NCBI GenBank assembly: GCA_963827065.1 | Contig: CAWGZM010000001.1 | Span: forward strand, 62,001-126,000 | Source: JACVRW01 sp963827065 | GTDB lineage: Bacteria; Actinomycetota; Thermoleophilia; Solirubrobacterales; Thermoleophilaceae | Length of the DNA: 64,000 nt | Reading direction: 5' to 3' | In this document: piece after piece, positions 18,191-27,584 of the stretch | Numbering within the stretch: the first letter of the stretch is position 1 | Layout: every line of letters begins with the position of its first letter | Translations under genes and position numbers: made by a program | The notes under the pieces: generated by a model | Told to the model about the DNA's origin: nothing | What the model saw: only the letters and a program-made list of their open reading frames with translations | The model's database searches: none

Positions 18191-18389
18191 GCCGCTTAGA
18201 GCAGCCAGAGCAACGGCCAGACTACGAATGCGCCAAACGTCGATTGCGAGCCCTTTCCCGCCTCCCGGAACCGCGCCAGGGTAGCCGCCGGCCCTTAACT
18301 GAACGTAATTCGACGTCCGGGCCGCATCACCCTCGTGGCGCTAGCCGGTGTAGCAGGCCTTCCGTCCCCGTACTAACGCCCAAAACGGC
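18191..18389. other. Intergenic between the peptidase and the small protein gene
   Basis: About 200 bases that should contain the promoter and the true start of the peptidase (minus strand, GGGAGG near 18258-18264). No other gene or clear repeat. Confidence 0.3.
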
Positions 18390-18667
18390 TCAACGGAGCG
18401 GTGTCGGCGCGGCCGGAACGGTTTCTTCGGCCACCGCCTCGACGATCTCCTCCTCGGGCTCACCCTGCTCGCGCGCACAGACGACTCGAAACGCGCCGGT
18501 TCCGAGGGCGGGATTGCCGTGGATCGGAAGGCCGCGAATGCTGTCCCAGCCGAGCCGCTCGACCTCGAACGGGTTCATCTCGATGGCGACCGCGGGCCAC
18601 TCGCAGGTGGTGTTGTGCTGGTCGATCGCCTTGGAGATCGCCTCGAGGTTCTTCGACTCGGCCGAGC

Positions 18668-18671
<4 letters not shown>
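18390..18671 (-). CDS. Small conserved-looking protein downstream of the UXS-like SDR
   Basis: 93 residues from ATG 18671, overlapping the stop of the sugar-nucleotide SDR gene by four bases (ATGA), so it is translationally coupled. No family name can be given. It reads as a compact domain with ISKAIDQHNTTCEWPAVAIE, MNPFEVERLGWDSIRGLPI and TGAFRVVCAREQG, followed by an acidic, proline-containing tail. It is cytoplasmic by composition. The coupling suggests a role linked to nucleotide-sugar metabolism or surface polysaccharide, but nothing in the sequence proves it. Confidence 0.65.
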
Positions 18672-19618
<947 letters not shown>

Positions 19619-19676
19619 CGCATCGCAGGCTATCGCCCGATTGCCGCCGCGTGTGCGGGCACGTCAGACTGCCCCG

Positions 19677-20777
19677 GTGGCTCGAGATCAGGTACCCGCG
19701 CGCGAGCGGCTCGATCCGGATGTCTTCCGGATGCCGGTCGAGCGCATCAGAAGTGGCTACTACTCGGACGCCTACTTCAACCTGACCAAGGAGCTGCTCG
19801 AGGCGGAGGACCACCACCCGCGGGTGACGATGCAGGTCTTCCAGCGCAAGCATTCGGTGCTCGGCGGAATCGACGAAGCGGTGGCGGTGCTCAAGCAGTG
19901 CGCGGGCCGCGCCGGCGCCGAGGGCTGGATCGAAGGCTGGGGCGAGCTCGATGTGCATGCGCTGCACGAGGGCGACGAGATAGAGCCCTGGGAGACCGTG
20001 ATGACGATCGAGGGCGACTACTCGCTCTTCGCCCACCTCGAGACCGTCTACCTCGGCTGCCTCGCCCGCCGGACGCTCGTGATGAAAAACGTGCGCGAGG
20101 TGGTCGAGGCGGCGCGCGGCAAGCAGATCCTGTTCTTCCCCGCCCGCCACGATCACTGGCTCGTCCAGACGGGTGACGGCTGGGCGGCCCACGTGGCGGG
20201 CGCCATCGGCGTGTCCACCGACGCGCAAGCGTCCTGGTGGGGCGGGCGCGGCATCGGCACGGTCCCGCACGGCCTGATCGCGGCCTACGGGGGCGACACC
20301 GTCGCAGCCGCGGGGGCGTTCGCCCGCCGCTTCGCCGAGCACATGAACGTGACCGTCCTAGTCGACTTCGAGAACGACTCCGTGCGCACCACGCTCGAGC
20401 TCGCCGAGGCGCTCGGGGACGACCTCTGGGGCGTACGGCTCGACACGTCCGGCCAGCTGGTCGACCGCGCGCTCTGGCACGAGATGGGCGACTTCGACCC
20501 CACCGGCGTGAACCCGCGGCTGGTCGAGCGCGTCCGTGAGGCGCTCGACGACGCGGGCCACGAGCGCGTTCACATCGTCGCGTCCGGCGGCTTCGACGCC
20601 GGCCGCATCGCCGAGTTCGAGCGGCTCGGCTCGCCGGTCGACGCCTACGGGGTCGGCTCGGCGCTGCTGCGCGGCTCGAACGACTTCACCGCGGACGTCG
20701 TCATCGTCGATGGGCGCCCGTGCGCAAAGGTCGGGCGCCGCTTCAGGCCGAACCCGCGACTCGAGCCGGTGGTCTGA
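19677..20777 (+). CDS. pncB: Nicotinate phosphoribosyltransferase
   Basis: 366 residues from GTG 19677. It contains SGYYSDAYFNLTKELLE at the N-terminus (NAPRTase opening 'TDxYxxTM'-like region), VYLGCLARRTLVMKNVREVV, the histidine segment FFPARHDHW, GIGTVPHGLIAAYGGD, the acidic phosphoribosyl-binding part VRLDTSGQL, and IVASGGFDAGRIAEF. This matches the short actinobacterial form of nicotinate phosphoribosyltransferase, which makes nicotinate mononucleotide from nicotinate and PRPP in NAD salvage. It stands alone, divergent from the SDR gene and convergent with the GST gene (7 bases apart). No sign of damage. Confidence 0.85.
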   Translation: MARDQVPARERLDPDVFRMPVERIRSGYYSDAYFNLTKELLEAEDHHPRVTMQVFQRKHSVLGGIDEAVAVLKQCAGRAGAEGWIEGWGELDVHALHEGDEIEPWETVMTIEGDYSLFAHLETVYLGCLARRTLVMKNVREVVEAARGKQILFFPARHDHWLVQTGDGWAAHVAGAIGVSTDAQASWWGGRGIGTVPHGLIAAYGGDTVAAAGAFARRFAEHMNVTVLVDFENDSVRTTLELAEALGDDLWGVRLDTSGQLVDRALWHEMGDFDPTGVNPRLVERVREALDDAGHERVHIVASGGFDAGRIAEFERLGSPVDAYGVGSALLRGSNDFTADVVIVDGRPCAKVGRRFRPNPRLEPVV

Positions 20778-20784
20778 CCGGCCG

Positions 20785-21468
20785 TTATCCCTTGACCTGC
20801 TCGACGAAGCCGCGGACGTCTCCGGCGGGCTCCGTGTAGGCGTCGCCGAGCGCGTTCTCCATTGCGCTCATGTACTCCTCGGCCCAGGCCGGGAAGTCGT
20901 AGTCGATCGCGCGCAGGAACTCGAGCGTCGCCGCGAGCCGGATGTCCGCGATCGACGGAGAGTCGCCGCCGATGAACTGCCCGCCGTCGAGGAAGAACTC
21001 GCGATAGACCTCGAGCGGCTCTGCGATCGCCGCCTCGGCGTCCTTCTGTGCCTTGGCCTTCATGTCGTCGTCCGCCTCGGAGGTGGCCACCTCGCCGGCG
21101 TACTGAGGGAAGCCGAGCGTCGGATAGGTCGCGCGCGCAACCAGCGGATACAGCGTCCCGATCAGATAGAACATCGCGCTGTCCACCATCGCCCGCTCGC
21201 TCGGGTCCTCGGGATAGAACTGTGAGAGCCCGTGCTTGTTGCACAGGTACTGCATGATCGCGCAGCTCTCCCAGAGCGATCCGCGCGGAAGCCCCGACTC
21301 CTCGAGCATCGGCGTGAGCAGGGCCGGATCCTTCTGCATGAAGTCCGGCTCGTCCTTCTTTCCCCACACGTCGCGCTCGTCGAAGTCGAGCCCGGCGGCT
21401 CGCACGAAGATCCGAGCGGTGAGGTTGTTGACGCTCGGCCTGAGGATGCTCAGCGTGTTGTCAGCCAT
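20785..21468 (-). CDS. Glutathione S-transferase family protein
   Basis: 227 residues. Thioredoxin-like N-terminal half (LSILRPSVNNLTARIFVRAA, LTPMLEESGLPRGSLWESCA with the cis-Pro/ES pattern) and an all-helical C-terminal half (GGDSPSIADIRLAATLEFL, the 'D' capping box of GSTs). Actinobacteria usually lack glutathione, so another thiol or a non-catalytic role is possible. Last gene of a four-gene minus-strand operon: its ATG overlaps the stop of the VOC gene by eight bases. In that setting it may process a product of the CoA ligase/lyase pair, for example a ring-opened or thiol-conjugated aromatic intermediate; that is inference only. Confidence 0.8.
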   Translation of the reverse strand: MADNTLSILRPSVNNLTARIFVRAAGLDFDERDVWGKKDEPDFMQKDPALLTPMLEESGLPRGSLWESCAIMQYLCNKHGLSQFYPEDPSERAMVDSAMFYLIGTLYPLVARATYPTLGFPQYAGEVATSEADDDMKAKAQKDAEAAIAEPLEVYREFFLDGGQFIGGDSPSIADIRLAATLEFLRAIDYDFPAWAEEYMSAMENALGDAYTEPAGDVRGFVEQVKG

Positions 21469-22060
21469 CTACTCCTCCTCCATACGGGTCACGTGGCGAC
21501 CGTTCCTCCGAGAGCGACGCTCGTGATCGCCTGACGAGCGTCTCGATCGCATCGGCGAGGTGGACCTGGGCGATGTTGTAGTCGCCCCGCTCCACGCGCA
21601 GCTTATGAGCCTCGAGCAGCACGTCGGCATGTGTGTAGCCGAAGGGAGGCTCGAAGCGGTACGAGGCCAGCTCGATCAGCAGGCCGAGCGGATCCTCGAA
21701 GTAGATCGAGTCCATGAAGCCGCGGTCCTTGACGCCCGAGTGCCGGATCCCGCGCTCGTCGAGCCGCTCCACCGCCTGGTCGAAGCTGGCCTTCGAGAGC
21801 GCGAATGCGAGGTGGTGTACGCAGCCGGGGTCGGTCGCGGTTCGCTGCGGGTCCGCCTCACGCTCCTCGTTGGTGAAGACGGTGATGAGCCGGCCGTCGC
21901 CAGGGTCGAAGTAGAGGTGGCTCTCGGACTCGTTGTCGAGGTTCGGCTGCTCGAAGACGAAGGGCATGCCGAGCAGGCCCTCCCAGAAGTCGATCGACGT
22001 CTGTCGCCCTGCGCCCACGATCGTGATGTGGTGGACGCCCTGGCTCTGGAGTTTCTGCAT
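21461..22060 (-). CDS. VOC family protein (ring-cleavage dioxygenase-like)
   Basis: 199 residues. Opening GVHHITIVGAGRQTSIDFWE and LGMPFVFEQPN, then FDPGDGRLITVFT, CVHHLAFALSKASFDQAVE and YFEDPLGLLIELASY give the paired beta-alpha-beta-beta-beta modules with metal ligands His (first HHI), His (VHHLAF) and Glu (LIEL). This is the layout of glyoxalase/extradiol dioxygenase proteins. The C-terminal third is helical and extra. It lies in an operon behind a phenylacetate-CoA-ligase-like gene, in keeping with aromatic or CoA-thioester metabolism. Substrate unknown. Start ATG 22060. Confidence 0.8.
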   Translation of the reverse strand: MQKLQSQGVHHITIVGAGRQTSIDFWEGLLGMPFVFEQPNLDNESESHLYFDPGDGRLITVFTNEEREADPQRTATDPGCVHHLAFALSKASFDQAVERLDERGIRHSGVKDRGFMDSIYFEDPLGLLIELASYRFEPPFGYTHADVLLEAHKLRVERGDYNIAQVHLADAIETLVRRSRASLSEERSPRDPYGGGVDG

Positions 22061-22072
22061 CGGCCCTCCGAC

Positions 22073-23398
22073 CTAGCGCTGCACGAGCCTTGACTTGTAT
22101 TCACTGCGCTCGAGGCTCCCCCACGGCACGAGCTCCACGTGCGCCTGGACGACGAGCACGTTGCGCAGTCTCTCGCGAATCGCTTCCGCAAGCGAGTCGT
22201 CCGGGGATGCGCCCCGCGCGAGCTCGACGCTCACCGGCAGCGGCGGCTCCTGCTTGACCCCCGTGTCCCTCGGTTTGACCAGTATGTGGCCGCTGACCGC
22301 AGGCGCGAACGCGCTCACGATCTCGCGCACGGCAGAGGGGAAGACGTTGACGCCGCGCACGATCAGCATGTCGTCGGTGCGCCCGATGCAGCGGACGCGC
22401 GGCCCGGTGCGGCCGCACGCGCACGGCGACGTCCGCACCTGCACGTGATCTCGTGTCCGGAACCGCAGCAGCGGTGCCGCGCGATGCCGGAGGTGCGTCA
22501 GGACGAGTTCGCCGCTCGCGCCGTCCTCGAGCTCGACCGCGCGTCCCGTCTCCGGGTCGATCAGCTCGGCGTGGACGAAGCCGCGCGCGCCCAGGTGCAT
22601 CCCGTCCTGCTCCTCGCACTCGCCCCAGAGGGACGGCCCGATGTCGCCGATGCCCATCGCCTCGGTGACGGTCGCCCCCCACCCTTCCTCGAGCTTCGCC
22701 CGGAACGCCGGCTCGCCGCCGCCGGGCTCGCCCGCGACCAGCAGGCGCGTGACGCTCGACCCGGCGAGGTCCATGGCATGGCCTGCCGCCCACTCGACCA
22801 GATAGGCGGCGTACGACGGGGTGAGCACCACGGCGTCGGGCTTCAGCAGGTCGATCGCGAGCATGAGCCGATCGCTGTTGCCGGTCCCCAGCGGGATGTG
22901 CGAGACGCCGATGCGGTCGAGCGCCGCCAGCGCCGCGCCCGCCACGAAGGGGCCCGCGTTGTAGGTGGTGACCACGCGCGAGCCCGCAGCGACGCCGGAG
23001 GCCGCGTAGCTGCGCGCCGACCCGGTCACCCAGTTGTCGAGGTCGCTCGCCGTCAGCGGGATGTAGCTGGGCGTGCCGGTGGTGCCGCTCGTCGAGTAGA
23101 TCCGGACGATCTCGGCCGGCGCCGCGCACAGATGGGAGCCGATCGGGTTGCCGCGGCTGCAGGTCGCCCTGATCTCACTCTTCTCGGTGAGCGGCAGCCC
23201 GGCGATCTCGACGAGGCCGCCGGCCGCCGCGGCGGATCCGAGGCCGGCCGCCGTCAGCTTGTCTCGATAGAAGGCCGAGCGCTCGAACAGGTAGGTGAGC
23301 TGCGCCCGATACGCCGAGTCGTCGGCCGCGAGCTGGTCCGCCCAGGTGCGGGTCTCGATCTCGTCGGGCAAGGCCTCAGGCGGGCGGGTCCTCCGCAC
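22073..23398 (-). CDS. Phenylacetate-CoA ligase family (PaaK-like) AMP-forming enzyme
   Basis: 441 residues. The AMP-binding signature YSTSGTTGTPSYIPLT is at about residues 100-115; GATVTEAMGIGDIG, HAELIDPETG, LVLTHLRHRAAPLLRFRTRD and CACGRTGPRVRCIGRTDDML follow, and the C-terminal domain has VRGVNVFPSAVREI. This is the PaaK layout: adenylation of an aromatic or related carboxylate and transfer to CoA. The substrate is not determined by the sequence. It overlaps the upstream citryl-CoA-lyase-like gene by 23 bases, so the two are strongly co-expressed; the annotated start may be up to ten codons too long. Cytoplasmic. Confidence 0.85.
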   Translation of the reverse strand: MRRTRPPEALPDEIETRTWADQLAADDSAYRAQLTYLFERSAFYRDKLTAAGLGSAAAAGGLVEIAGLPLTEKSEIRATCSRGNPIGSHLCAAPAEIVRIYSTSGTTGTPSYIPLTASDLDNWVTGSARSYAASGVAAGSRVVTTYNAGPFVAGAALAALDRIGVSHIPLGTGNSDRLMLAIDLLKPDAVVLTPSYAAYLVEWAAGHAMDLAGSSVTRLLVAGEPGGGEPAFRAKLEEGWGATVTEAMGIGDIGPSLWGECEEQDGMHLGARGFVHAELIDPETGRAVELEDGASGELVLTHLRHRAAPLLRFRTRDHVQVRTSPCACGRTGPRVRCIGRTDDMLIVRGVNVFPSAVREIVSAFAPAVSGHILVKPRDTGVKQEPPLPVSVELARGASPDDSLAEAIRERLRNVLVVQAHVELVPWGSLERSEYKSRLVQR

Positions 23399-24173
23399 CG
23401 CGCTCGTACTCGATCGCGTCCTCGGCTCGCGCCGCCATGAGGAATCCGAGCGGCTGCTCCTGTTCCTCGGCCAGGTGAGCGAGCAGGCTCGCCGTGCGCG
23501 CGAGGATCGGCACCGCCTTGACCGCCTTCGCCGAGAATCCCAGGTCGAGCAGCACGGCGGCGATCGGCATTGAGACGTTCATCGTGAGTGGCCGTCCCCA
23601 TTCCGCGGTCACCGCCTCGCGGAGCTCGCGCGCGAGGAGCACGTGCGGGCCGCTCACCCCGCGCTCGTCGGCGAGCTCGAGGATCCGCTCTGCGCGCGGG
23701 TCGAGCGGCCGGTGCAGGGGGTGGCCGAAGCCCGGCATCTTGTCGCCGGACGCGCGGACGGCCTCGGCCAGGTCGCGCGCGACGGCGGCGGGCTCGGCGC
23801 CGGCAGTGACCTTCGCCTGCGCCTCTTCGAGCAGCCGCGCGCACGCCTCCGACGTTCCGAGGATCACCGGGCCCGCTCCCAGGATCCCCGCGGCGACCGC
23901 GCCCTGGAGCGAGCCGGGATCGGCGGCCAGGGTCATCCGCGCGGTGACGTTCGTCGGCATCATTCCGTGCTCCGCGATCGCGACGAGCAGCACGTCGAGG
24001 AAGAAGCGCTGGTCATCGGTCGGCTCGCGGCCGGTGAGCAGCAGGTGGAAGTACTCGGTGAAGCTGAGCCTTCCCATCAGGTCACCGGTGAGGTCGCGCC
24101 CGCGCACCTCGACCCTGTCGGGATAGGCCTGACTGATGCGGCTGACGGCGGGGCCGGCCTTGCCGATCTGCAT
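23376..24173 (-). CDS. Citryl-CoA lyase-like / citrate synthase superfamily protein
   Basis: 265 residues from ATG 24173, much shorter than citrate synthase (about 370-430) and matching the length of citryl-CoA lyase (CCL). It has GRDLTGDLMGRLSFTEYFHL, the His-containing IAEHGMMPTNVTARMT, and KMPGFGHPLHRPLDPRA with the catalytic-type GFGHP...DPR segment, then LLAHLAEEQEQPLGF. These are the landmarks of CCL and of the C-terminal part of ATP-citrate lyase. CCL splits citryl-CoA to acetyl-CoA and oxaloacetate; here the substrate could be another beta-hydroxyacyl-CoA, such as a product of the downstream CoA ligase. First gene of the operon. Confidence 0.8.
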   Translation of the reverse strand: MQIGKAGPAVSRISQAYPDRVEVRGRDLTGDLMGRLSFTEYFHLLLTGREPTDDQRFFLDVLLVAIAEHGMMPTNVTARMTLAADPGSLQGAVAAGILGAGPVILGTSEACARLLEEAQAKVTAGAEPAAVARDLAEAVRASGDKMPGFGHPLHRPLDPRAERILELADERGVSGPHVLLARELREAVTAEWGRPLTMNVSMPIAAVLLDLGFSAKAVKAVPILARTASLLAHLAEEQEQPLGFLMAARAEDAIEYERGAEDPPA

Positions 24174-24322
24174 GCGGCGCGACGCTAAGCGGAGGGCGTC
24201 CGCGCGTCAAGGCATCGCGGTAGCTTCGCCACCCGGTGCTGCTCGCGAGCTAACGGCGAGTCGCCCAGAGCTACCCCTTCACGGCCGTTTGGCAGACCCC
24301 GCCGGGGGTAGCAGGTCACCGA

Positions 24323-24613
24323 ATGGCTACTCCGGACGCACCCAGGCAGTCTGCCAAGCCGGCGCCAAAGGCCGACGCCCCGCGCCAAGACCAGCGCGAG
24401 CCCCGCACCATGATCCCGGCGCGCAGGAGGCGCCGGCTCAAGGCTGAGTCGGTGCTGATGCGCCTCGTCGCGACGGGCGGCATCGTGGCCATCGGCGTGC
24501 TGCTCGGCGCGATCCTCGTGTCGCAGGACGTGGCCGGGTGGATCGTCGGGCTCGTGATCGCGCTCGTGAGCGTGGTCCTGTCGGCCATCCTCTGGTCGGC
24601 GCGCCAGCTCTGA
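24323..24613 (+). CDS. Small two-helix membrane protein
   Basis: 96 residues from ATG 24323. A basic, proline-rich cytoplasmic N-terminus (RQDQREPRTMIPARRRRRLK) is followed by two closely spaced hydrophobic helices (LVATGGIVAIGVLLGAILV and AGWIVGLVIALVSVVLSAIL), ending in WSARQL. No catalytic motif and no family recognised; small proteins of this shape are frequent in actinobacteria. It stands upstream of the holin-like/DUF3618/DUF4235 group but is separated from it by 133 bases, so it may have its own promoter. Confidence 0.65.
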   Translation: MATPDAPRQSAKPAPKADAPRQDQREPRTMIPARRRRRLKAESVLMRLVATGGIVAIGVLLGAILVSQDVAGWIVGLVIALVSVVLSAILWSARQL

Positions 24614-24746
24614 CCGGCCGACTAAGTGAACAGGGCGTGACACATAAGACGTCGCAGTTCGCCTCACGCGGCGCACACCGCCGGATTCCGCCGACCCGGG
24701 TCCGGGCAGTCAAATCGTCAAAGCGCAATTAGCCAGGGGACGAGGA

Positions 24747-25166
24747 ATGGCAGAACTTACGAACAGCACTCAGAGACCGGACGCGGACAAGCCCATCGGG
24801 GAGCTCGTGCGGCAGATGTCCGAGCAGAGCTCGACCTTGATCCGCCAGGAGCTGCGGCTCGCGACGGCCGAGCTGCAGGAGAAGGGAAAGCACGCCGGGG
24901 TCGGCGTGGGGATGTTCGGGGGAGCAGGCGTGGTCGGGCTCTACGGCGTCGGCGCGCTCATCGCCGCGGCGATTATCGGGCTCGGGACCTTGCTCGAACC
25001 CTGGATCGCTGCGTTGATCGTCGGCGTCGTGCTGCTGGCGATCGCCGGAATCGTCGCGCTGCTCGGCAAGAAGCAAGTCGAGCAGGCCACGCCGGCCAAG
25101 CCCGAACAGGCCATGGACAGCGTGCAGGAGGACATTCAGACCGTGAAGGAGCGAGCACAGCGATGA
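24747..25166 (+). CDS. Phage-holin-family (Holin_3_6/Act) membrane protein
   Basis: 139 residues. The N-terminus KPIGELVRQMSEQSSTLIRQ ELRL is the conserved amphipathic helix of actinobacterial holin-superfamily proteins; two membrane helices follow (GVGVGMFGGAGVVGLYGVGALIA and IAALIVGVVLLAIAGIVALLG), then a charged tail. Despite the name these are chromosomal envelope proteins, not lysis holins. It overlaps the DUF3618 gene by ATGA, and a DUF4235 gene follows, the usual trio in actinobacterial genomes. Likely peripheral envelope or stress function, not established. ATG at 24747 has AGGGGACGAGG upstream. Confidence 0.85.
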   Translation: MAELTNSTQRPDADKPIGELVRQMSEQSSTLIRQELRLATAELQEKGKHAGVGVGMFGGAGVVGLYGVGALIAAAIIGLGTLLEPWIAALIVGVVLLAIAGIVALLGKKQVEQATPAKPEQAMDSVQEDIQTVKERAQR

Positions 25167-25510
25167 CCGAGCCAGAGAAGGCCACCGGACCAGACGATCT
25201 GCAGACCGCGCAAGACCCGGAGCAGCTGCGCGACGAGATCGAGCAGACACGCGAGGATCTCGGCAGCACCGTTGAGGCACTCGCGGCGAAGGCTGACGTC
25301 AAGGCGCAGGCGAAGCAGCGCGCCGAGGAGGGCAAGCAGCGCGCGCAGCAGAAGGTCACCGAGGTCCGTGAGCGCGTCTCGAACGCGAGCGCCGACGACG
25401 CCAAGGAGTTCGCGGGGCAGGCGACAGCCGCTGCAAAGCAGCGTCCGGTGCCGGTCGCGGCCGTCGTGCTCGGCATCGCGCTGCTGCTGATCTTCCTGAA
25501 GAGGCGCTGA
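25163..25510 (+). CDS. DUF3618 family protein
   Basis: 115 residues. The conserved DUF3618 core DPEQLRDEIEQTREDLGSTV EALAAKADVKA is at residues about 19-49, followed by an extended alanine/glutamine/arginine-rich helix (probable coiled coil) and one C-terminal membrane helix (VPVAAVVLGIALLLIFL) ending KRR. It is a tail-anchored membrane protein. Translationally coupled to the holin-family gene before it and one base from the DUF4235 gene after it. Function unknown. Confidence 0.9.
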   Translation: MTEPEKATGPDDLQTAQDPEQLRDEIEQTREDLGSTVEALAAKADVKAQAKQRAEEGKQRAQQKVTEVRERVSNASADDAKEFAGQATAAAKQRPVPVAAVVLGIALLLIFLKRR

Positions 25511-25511
25511 C

Positions 25512-25775
25512 GTGGCGAAGGCTCTCTACACGCCGATCTCGATCGTCTTCAGCGTGCTCGGCGCCGTCGTCGCCGGGGCGATCTTCAAGCAGATCTGGAA
25601 GCGGATCTCGGACGAGGAGGAGGCGCCCAAGGCGCTCGAGTCCGAATACGGCTGGCGCGAAGTGCTTCCGGCCGCGGCCGCCCAGGGTCTCGTGTTCGGA
25701 GCAGTCAAGGCGATGATCCAGCGCGGCGGGGCAAAGGGCTTCGAGCGCGTCACGGGCGTCTGGCCCGGCGACTGA
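25512..25775 (+). CDS. DUF4235 family membrane protein
   Basis: 87 residues from GTG 25512. It matches DUF4235: an N-terminal helix YTPISIVFSVLGAVVAGAIF, a KQIWKRISDEEEAPKALESE stretch, and a second hydrophobic region LPAAAAQGLVFGAVKAMIQR before the conserved end GGAKGFERVTGVWPGD. Two-helix membrane protein of unknown function. It is the last gene of the holin/DUF3618/DUF4235 operon and ends 9 bases from the convergent PolX-like gene. Confidence 0.9.
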   Translation: MAKALYTPISIVFSVLGAVVAGAIFKQIWKRISDEEEAPKALESEYGWREVLPAAAAQGLVFGAVKAMIQRGGAKGFERVTGVWPGD

Positions 25776-25784
25776 CGGCTGCCG

Positions 25785-27398
25785 TCAGCCCCTGCTGAGG
25801 ACCTCCTCCAGCGGGCGCGTATTCAGCACGTCGGCCGCGGTCGCCCAGCCGCGCCGGGCCGTCGCGACCGACAGCTCCATGTTTCCGAGCCCGCGCATGG
25901 AGTGGGCGTCGGTCGAGCAGACGACCCGGAGACCGGCCCGAAGGGCCTCACGGACGTGCTCGCCGCTCAGGTCGAGCCGGGGGGGCAGGCCGTTGACCTC
26001 GACCGCCACGTCCTCCTCCAGCGCCACCTCGAACACTCGCTCCAGGTCGAGCGCGTTCTCCGGGCGGCGGTTGATGAGCCGGCCCTTGGGGTGGCTAAGG
26101 CAACGCACGTACGGGTTGCGAAGCGCCGCCTCGACGCGCTTCGTCAGCTCGCGCCGGGGCATACGCTGGCCGCCGTGGACGCTCGCCTGCACCCAGTCGA
26201 GCTCAGCGAGCACGTCGTCGGGGAGGTCGAGGCGGCCGTCGGGGAGGATGTCGCACTCGATCCCGCGCAGGACGCGGAACGGTGCCAGCGCCTCATTCGC
26301 GGCGGCGATCTCGTCCGCCTGGCGGCGCACCTCGTCGGGGCTGAGCCCGCGCACCGCCCCGACCGCCGGGGTGTGGTCGCAGATGGCGAGGTAGTCGTAG
26401 CCGCGCTCGCGCGCGGCGCGGGCCATCTCCTCGACGCTCGCGCGCCCATCCGACCAGGTCGAGTGGCAGTGCAGGTCGCCGCGGATGTCGGCTGTCTCCA
26501 CGAGCACCGGCGGCTCACCGCTGAAGGGCTGCTCGCGCAGCTCCGGCGGGCACCAGGGAAGCCCGAGCGCGCTGTAGACCGCCGCCTCGTCGGGGGCGTC
26601 CGGCAGCGGCTCGAGGGCCGCGACGTACTCCTCGGAGCCGGTCGCCCGCACGAGCGCCGTCCCGAAGCTCTCGGGCTCGGCGACGACGAGCTCGACCGGC
26701 ACGCCCTCGACCGTCACGCCGAGCGCGCGGCGCAAGTCCTGATCGACGACGGCGACTATCTGGGGCAGGGTGGTGAACCGGCCCAGCAGCGGCAGCGGGT
26801 CGCGCGCTGCGCAGACGACCGCGAGCCGTTCACAGGAATCGCGCCGGCGCCGGACGTCGCCGGCCGGCTCACCGTCGAGGGCTGCCGCGATAGCCGCGAC
26901 GAGCTCCCACGCCTGATTCAGGAGGAGACCGCGGCGCGGCCGCGGGTCCGCCTCGCGCCCGAGCGCCTCGATGAGGCGCGCCTCCGTCTTGGCTCCGATG
27001 CCGGGCACGCTCTGCAGCCGGCCGGCCGCGGCGGCCTCGCGAAGCTCGTCGGCGGTCCGTACCCCGAGCGCCCGGGCGAGCTCGACGGAGCGCTTCGCGC
27101 TCAGCCCGAGGTAGCGGCCGAGGCCGACGAGGTCGGGCGCGAGCTCGCGCTCGAGCTCGGCCAGCTCCGCGATCTCACCGGTCTCGACGAGCTCGCGCAG
27201 CTTGCCCTCGATCCCACGCCCGATCCCGCGCAGGTCGCGCGCCCGCCCGGCGTGTACCAGGTCGGCGACCGGCACCGGCGCGCCGCGCACGGTCTCGGCG
27301 GCCCGCCGGTAGGCGCGCGCCATGTACGGGTTCGCCTCGGCGAGCTCGAGCAGCGACGAGAAGGCCTCGAGGCGGTCTGCGATTTCGGCGTTGTCCAC
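25785..27398 (-). CDS. PolX-like protein: helix-hairpin-helix, degenerate polymerase site, intact PHP domain
   Basis: 537 residues from GTG 27398. Order: N-terminal 8-kDa-like helical domain with GIGRGIEGKLRELVETGEI and GIGAKTEARLIEALG (helix-hairpin-helix), a nucleotidyltransferase-like middle, and a C-terminal PHP domain from about 325. In the middle, the usual 'GS.RRG....GDID' motif reads GDVRRRRDSCERLAVV: the catalytic aspartate pair is gone. The PHP site is complete: DLHCHSTWSDG, ICDHTP, HGG, HPKGR, VEVNG and CSTDAH. So it probably acts as a metal-dependent 3'-5' exonuclease or phosphoesterase in DNA repair rather than as a polymerase. Typical bacterial PolX is about 570 residues. Confidence 0.85.
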   Translation of the reverse strand: MDNAEIADRLEAFSSLLELAEANPYMARAYRRAAETVRGAPVPVADLVHAGRARDLRGIGRGIEGKLRELVETGEIAELAELERELAPDLVGLGRYLGLSAKRSVELARALGVRTADELREAAAAGRLQSVPGIGAKTEARLIEALGREADPRPRRGLLLNQAWELVAAIAAALDGEPAGDVRRRRDSCERLAVVCAARDPLPLLGRFTTLPQIVAVVDQDLRRALGVTVEGVPVELVVAEPESFGTALVRATGSEEYVAALEPLPDAPDEAAVYSALGLPWCPPELREQPFSGEPPVLVETADIRGDLHCHSTWSDGRASVEEMARAARERGYDYLAICDHTPAVGAVRGLSPDEVRRQADEIAAANEALAPFRVLRGIECDILPDGRLDLPDDVLAELDWVQASVHGGQRMPRRELTKRVEAALRNPYVRCLSHPKGRLINRRPENALDLERVFEVALEEDVAVEVNGLPPRLDLSGEHVREALRAGLRVVCSTDAHSMRGLGNMELSVATARRGWATAADVLNTRPLEEVLSRG

Positions 27399-27426
27399 GG
27401 AGGGCTCGCGAGTGTAGGTTGCCGCC

Positions 27427-27576
27427 GTGGAGGTCGTCCGGGCGCACGGGCTCGAGATCGCCTACCGGCGCGCCGGCGAAGGGCCGCCCGTAGTGGTCCT
27501 TCACGGCGCCACGCACGACAGCCGGGCGTGGACGCCAGCCCACGAACCCGAGCCGAGCCGCGACCCGGCAGACTGA
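27427..27576 (+). pseudogene. Alpha/beta hydrolase, N-terminal fragment
   Basis: Fifty codons from GTG 27427: VEVVRAHGLEIAYRRAGEGP, then PVVVLHGATHDSRAWTP, which is the first beta-strands and HG oxyanion motif of an alpha/beta hydrolase, followed by an unrelated tail and a TGA. A hydrolase would need about 200 more residues, so only the 5' end survives. It is divergent from the PolX-like gene, in a position where an intact gene might once have stood. Confidence 0.65.
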
Positions 27577-27584
27577 CCGCCAGC

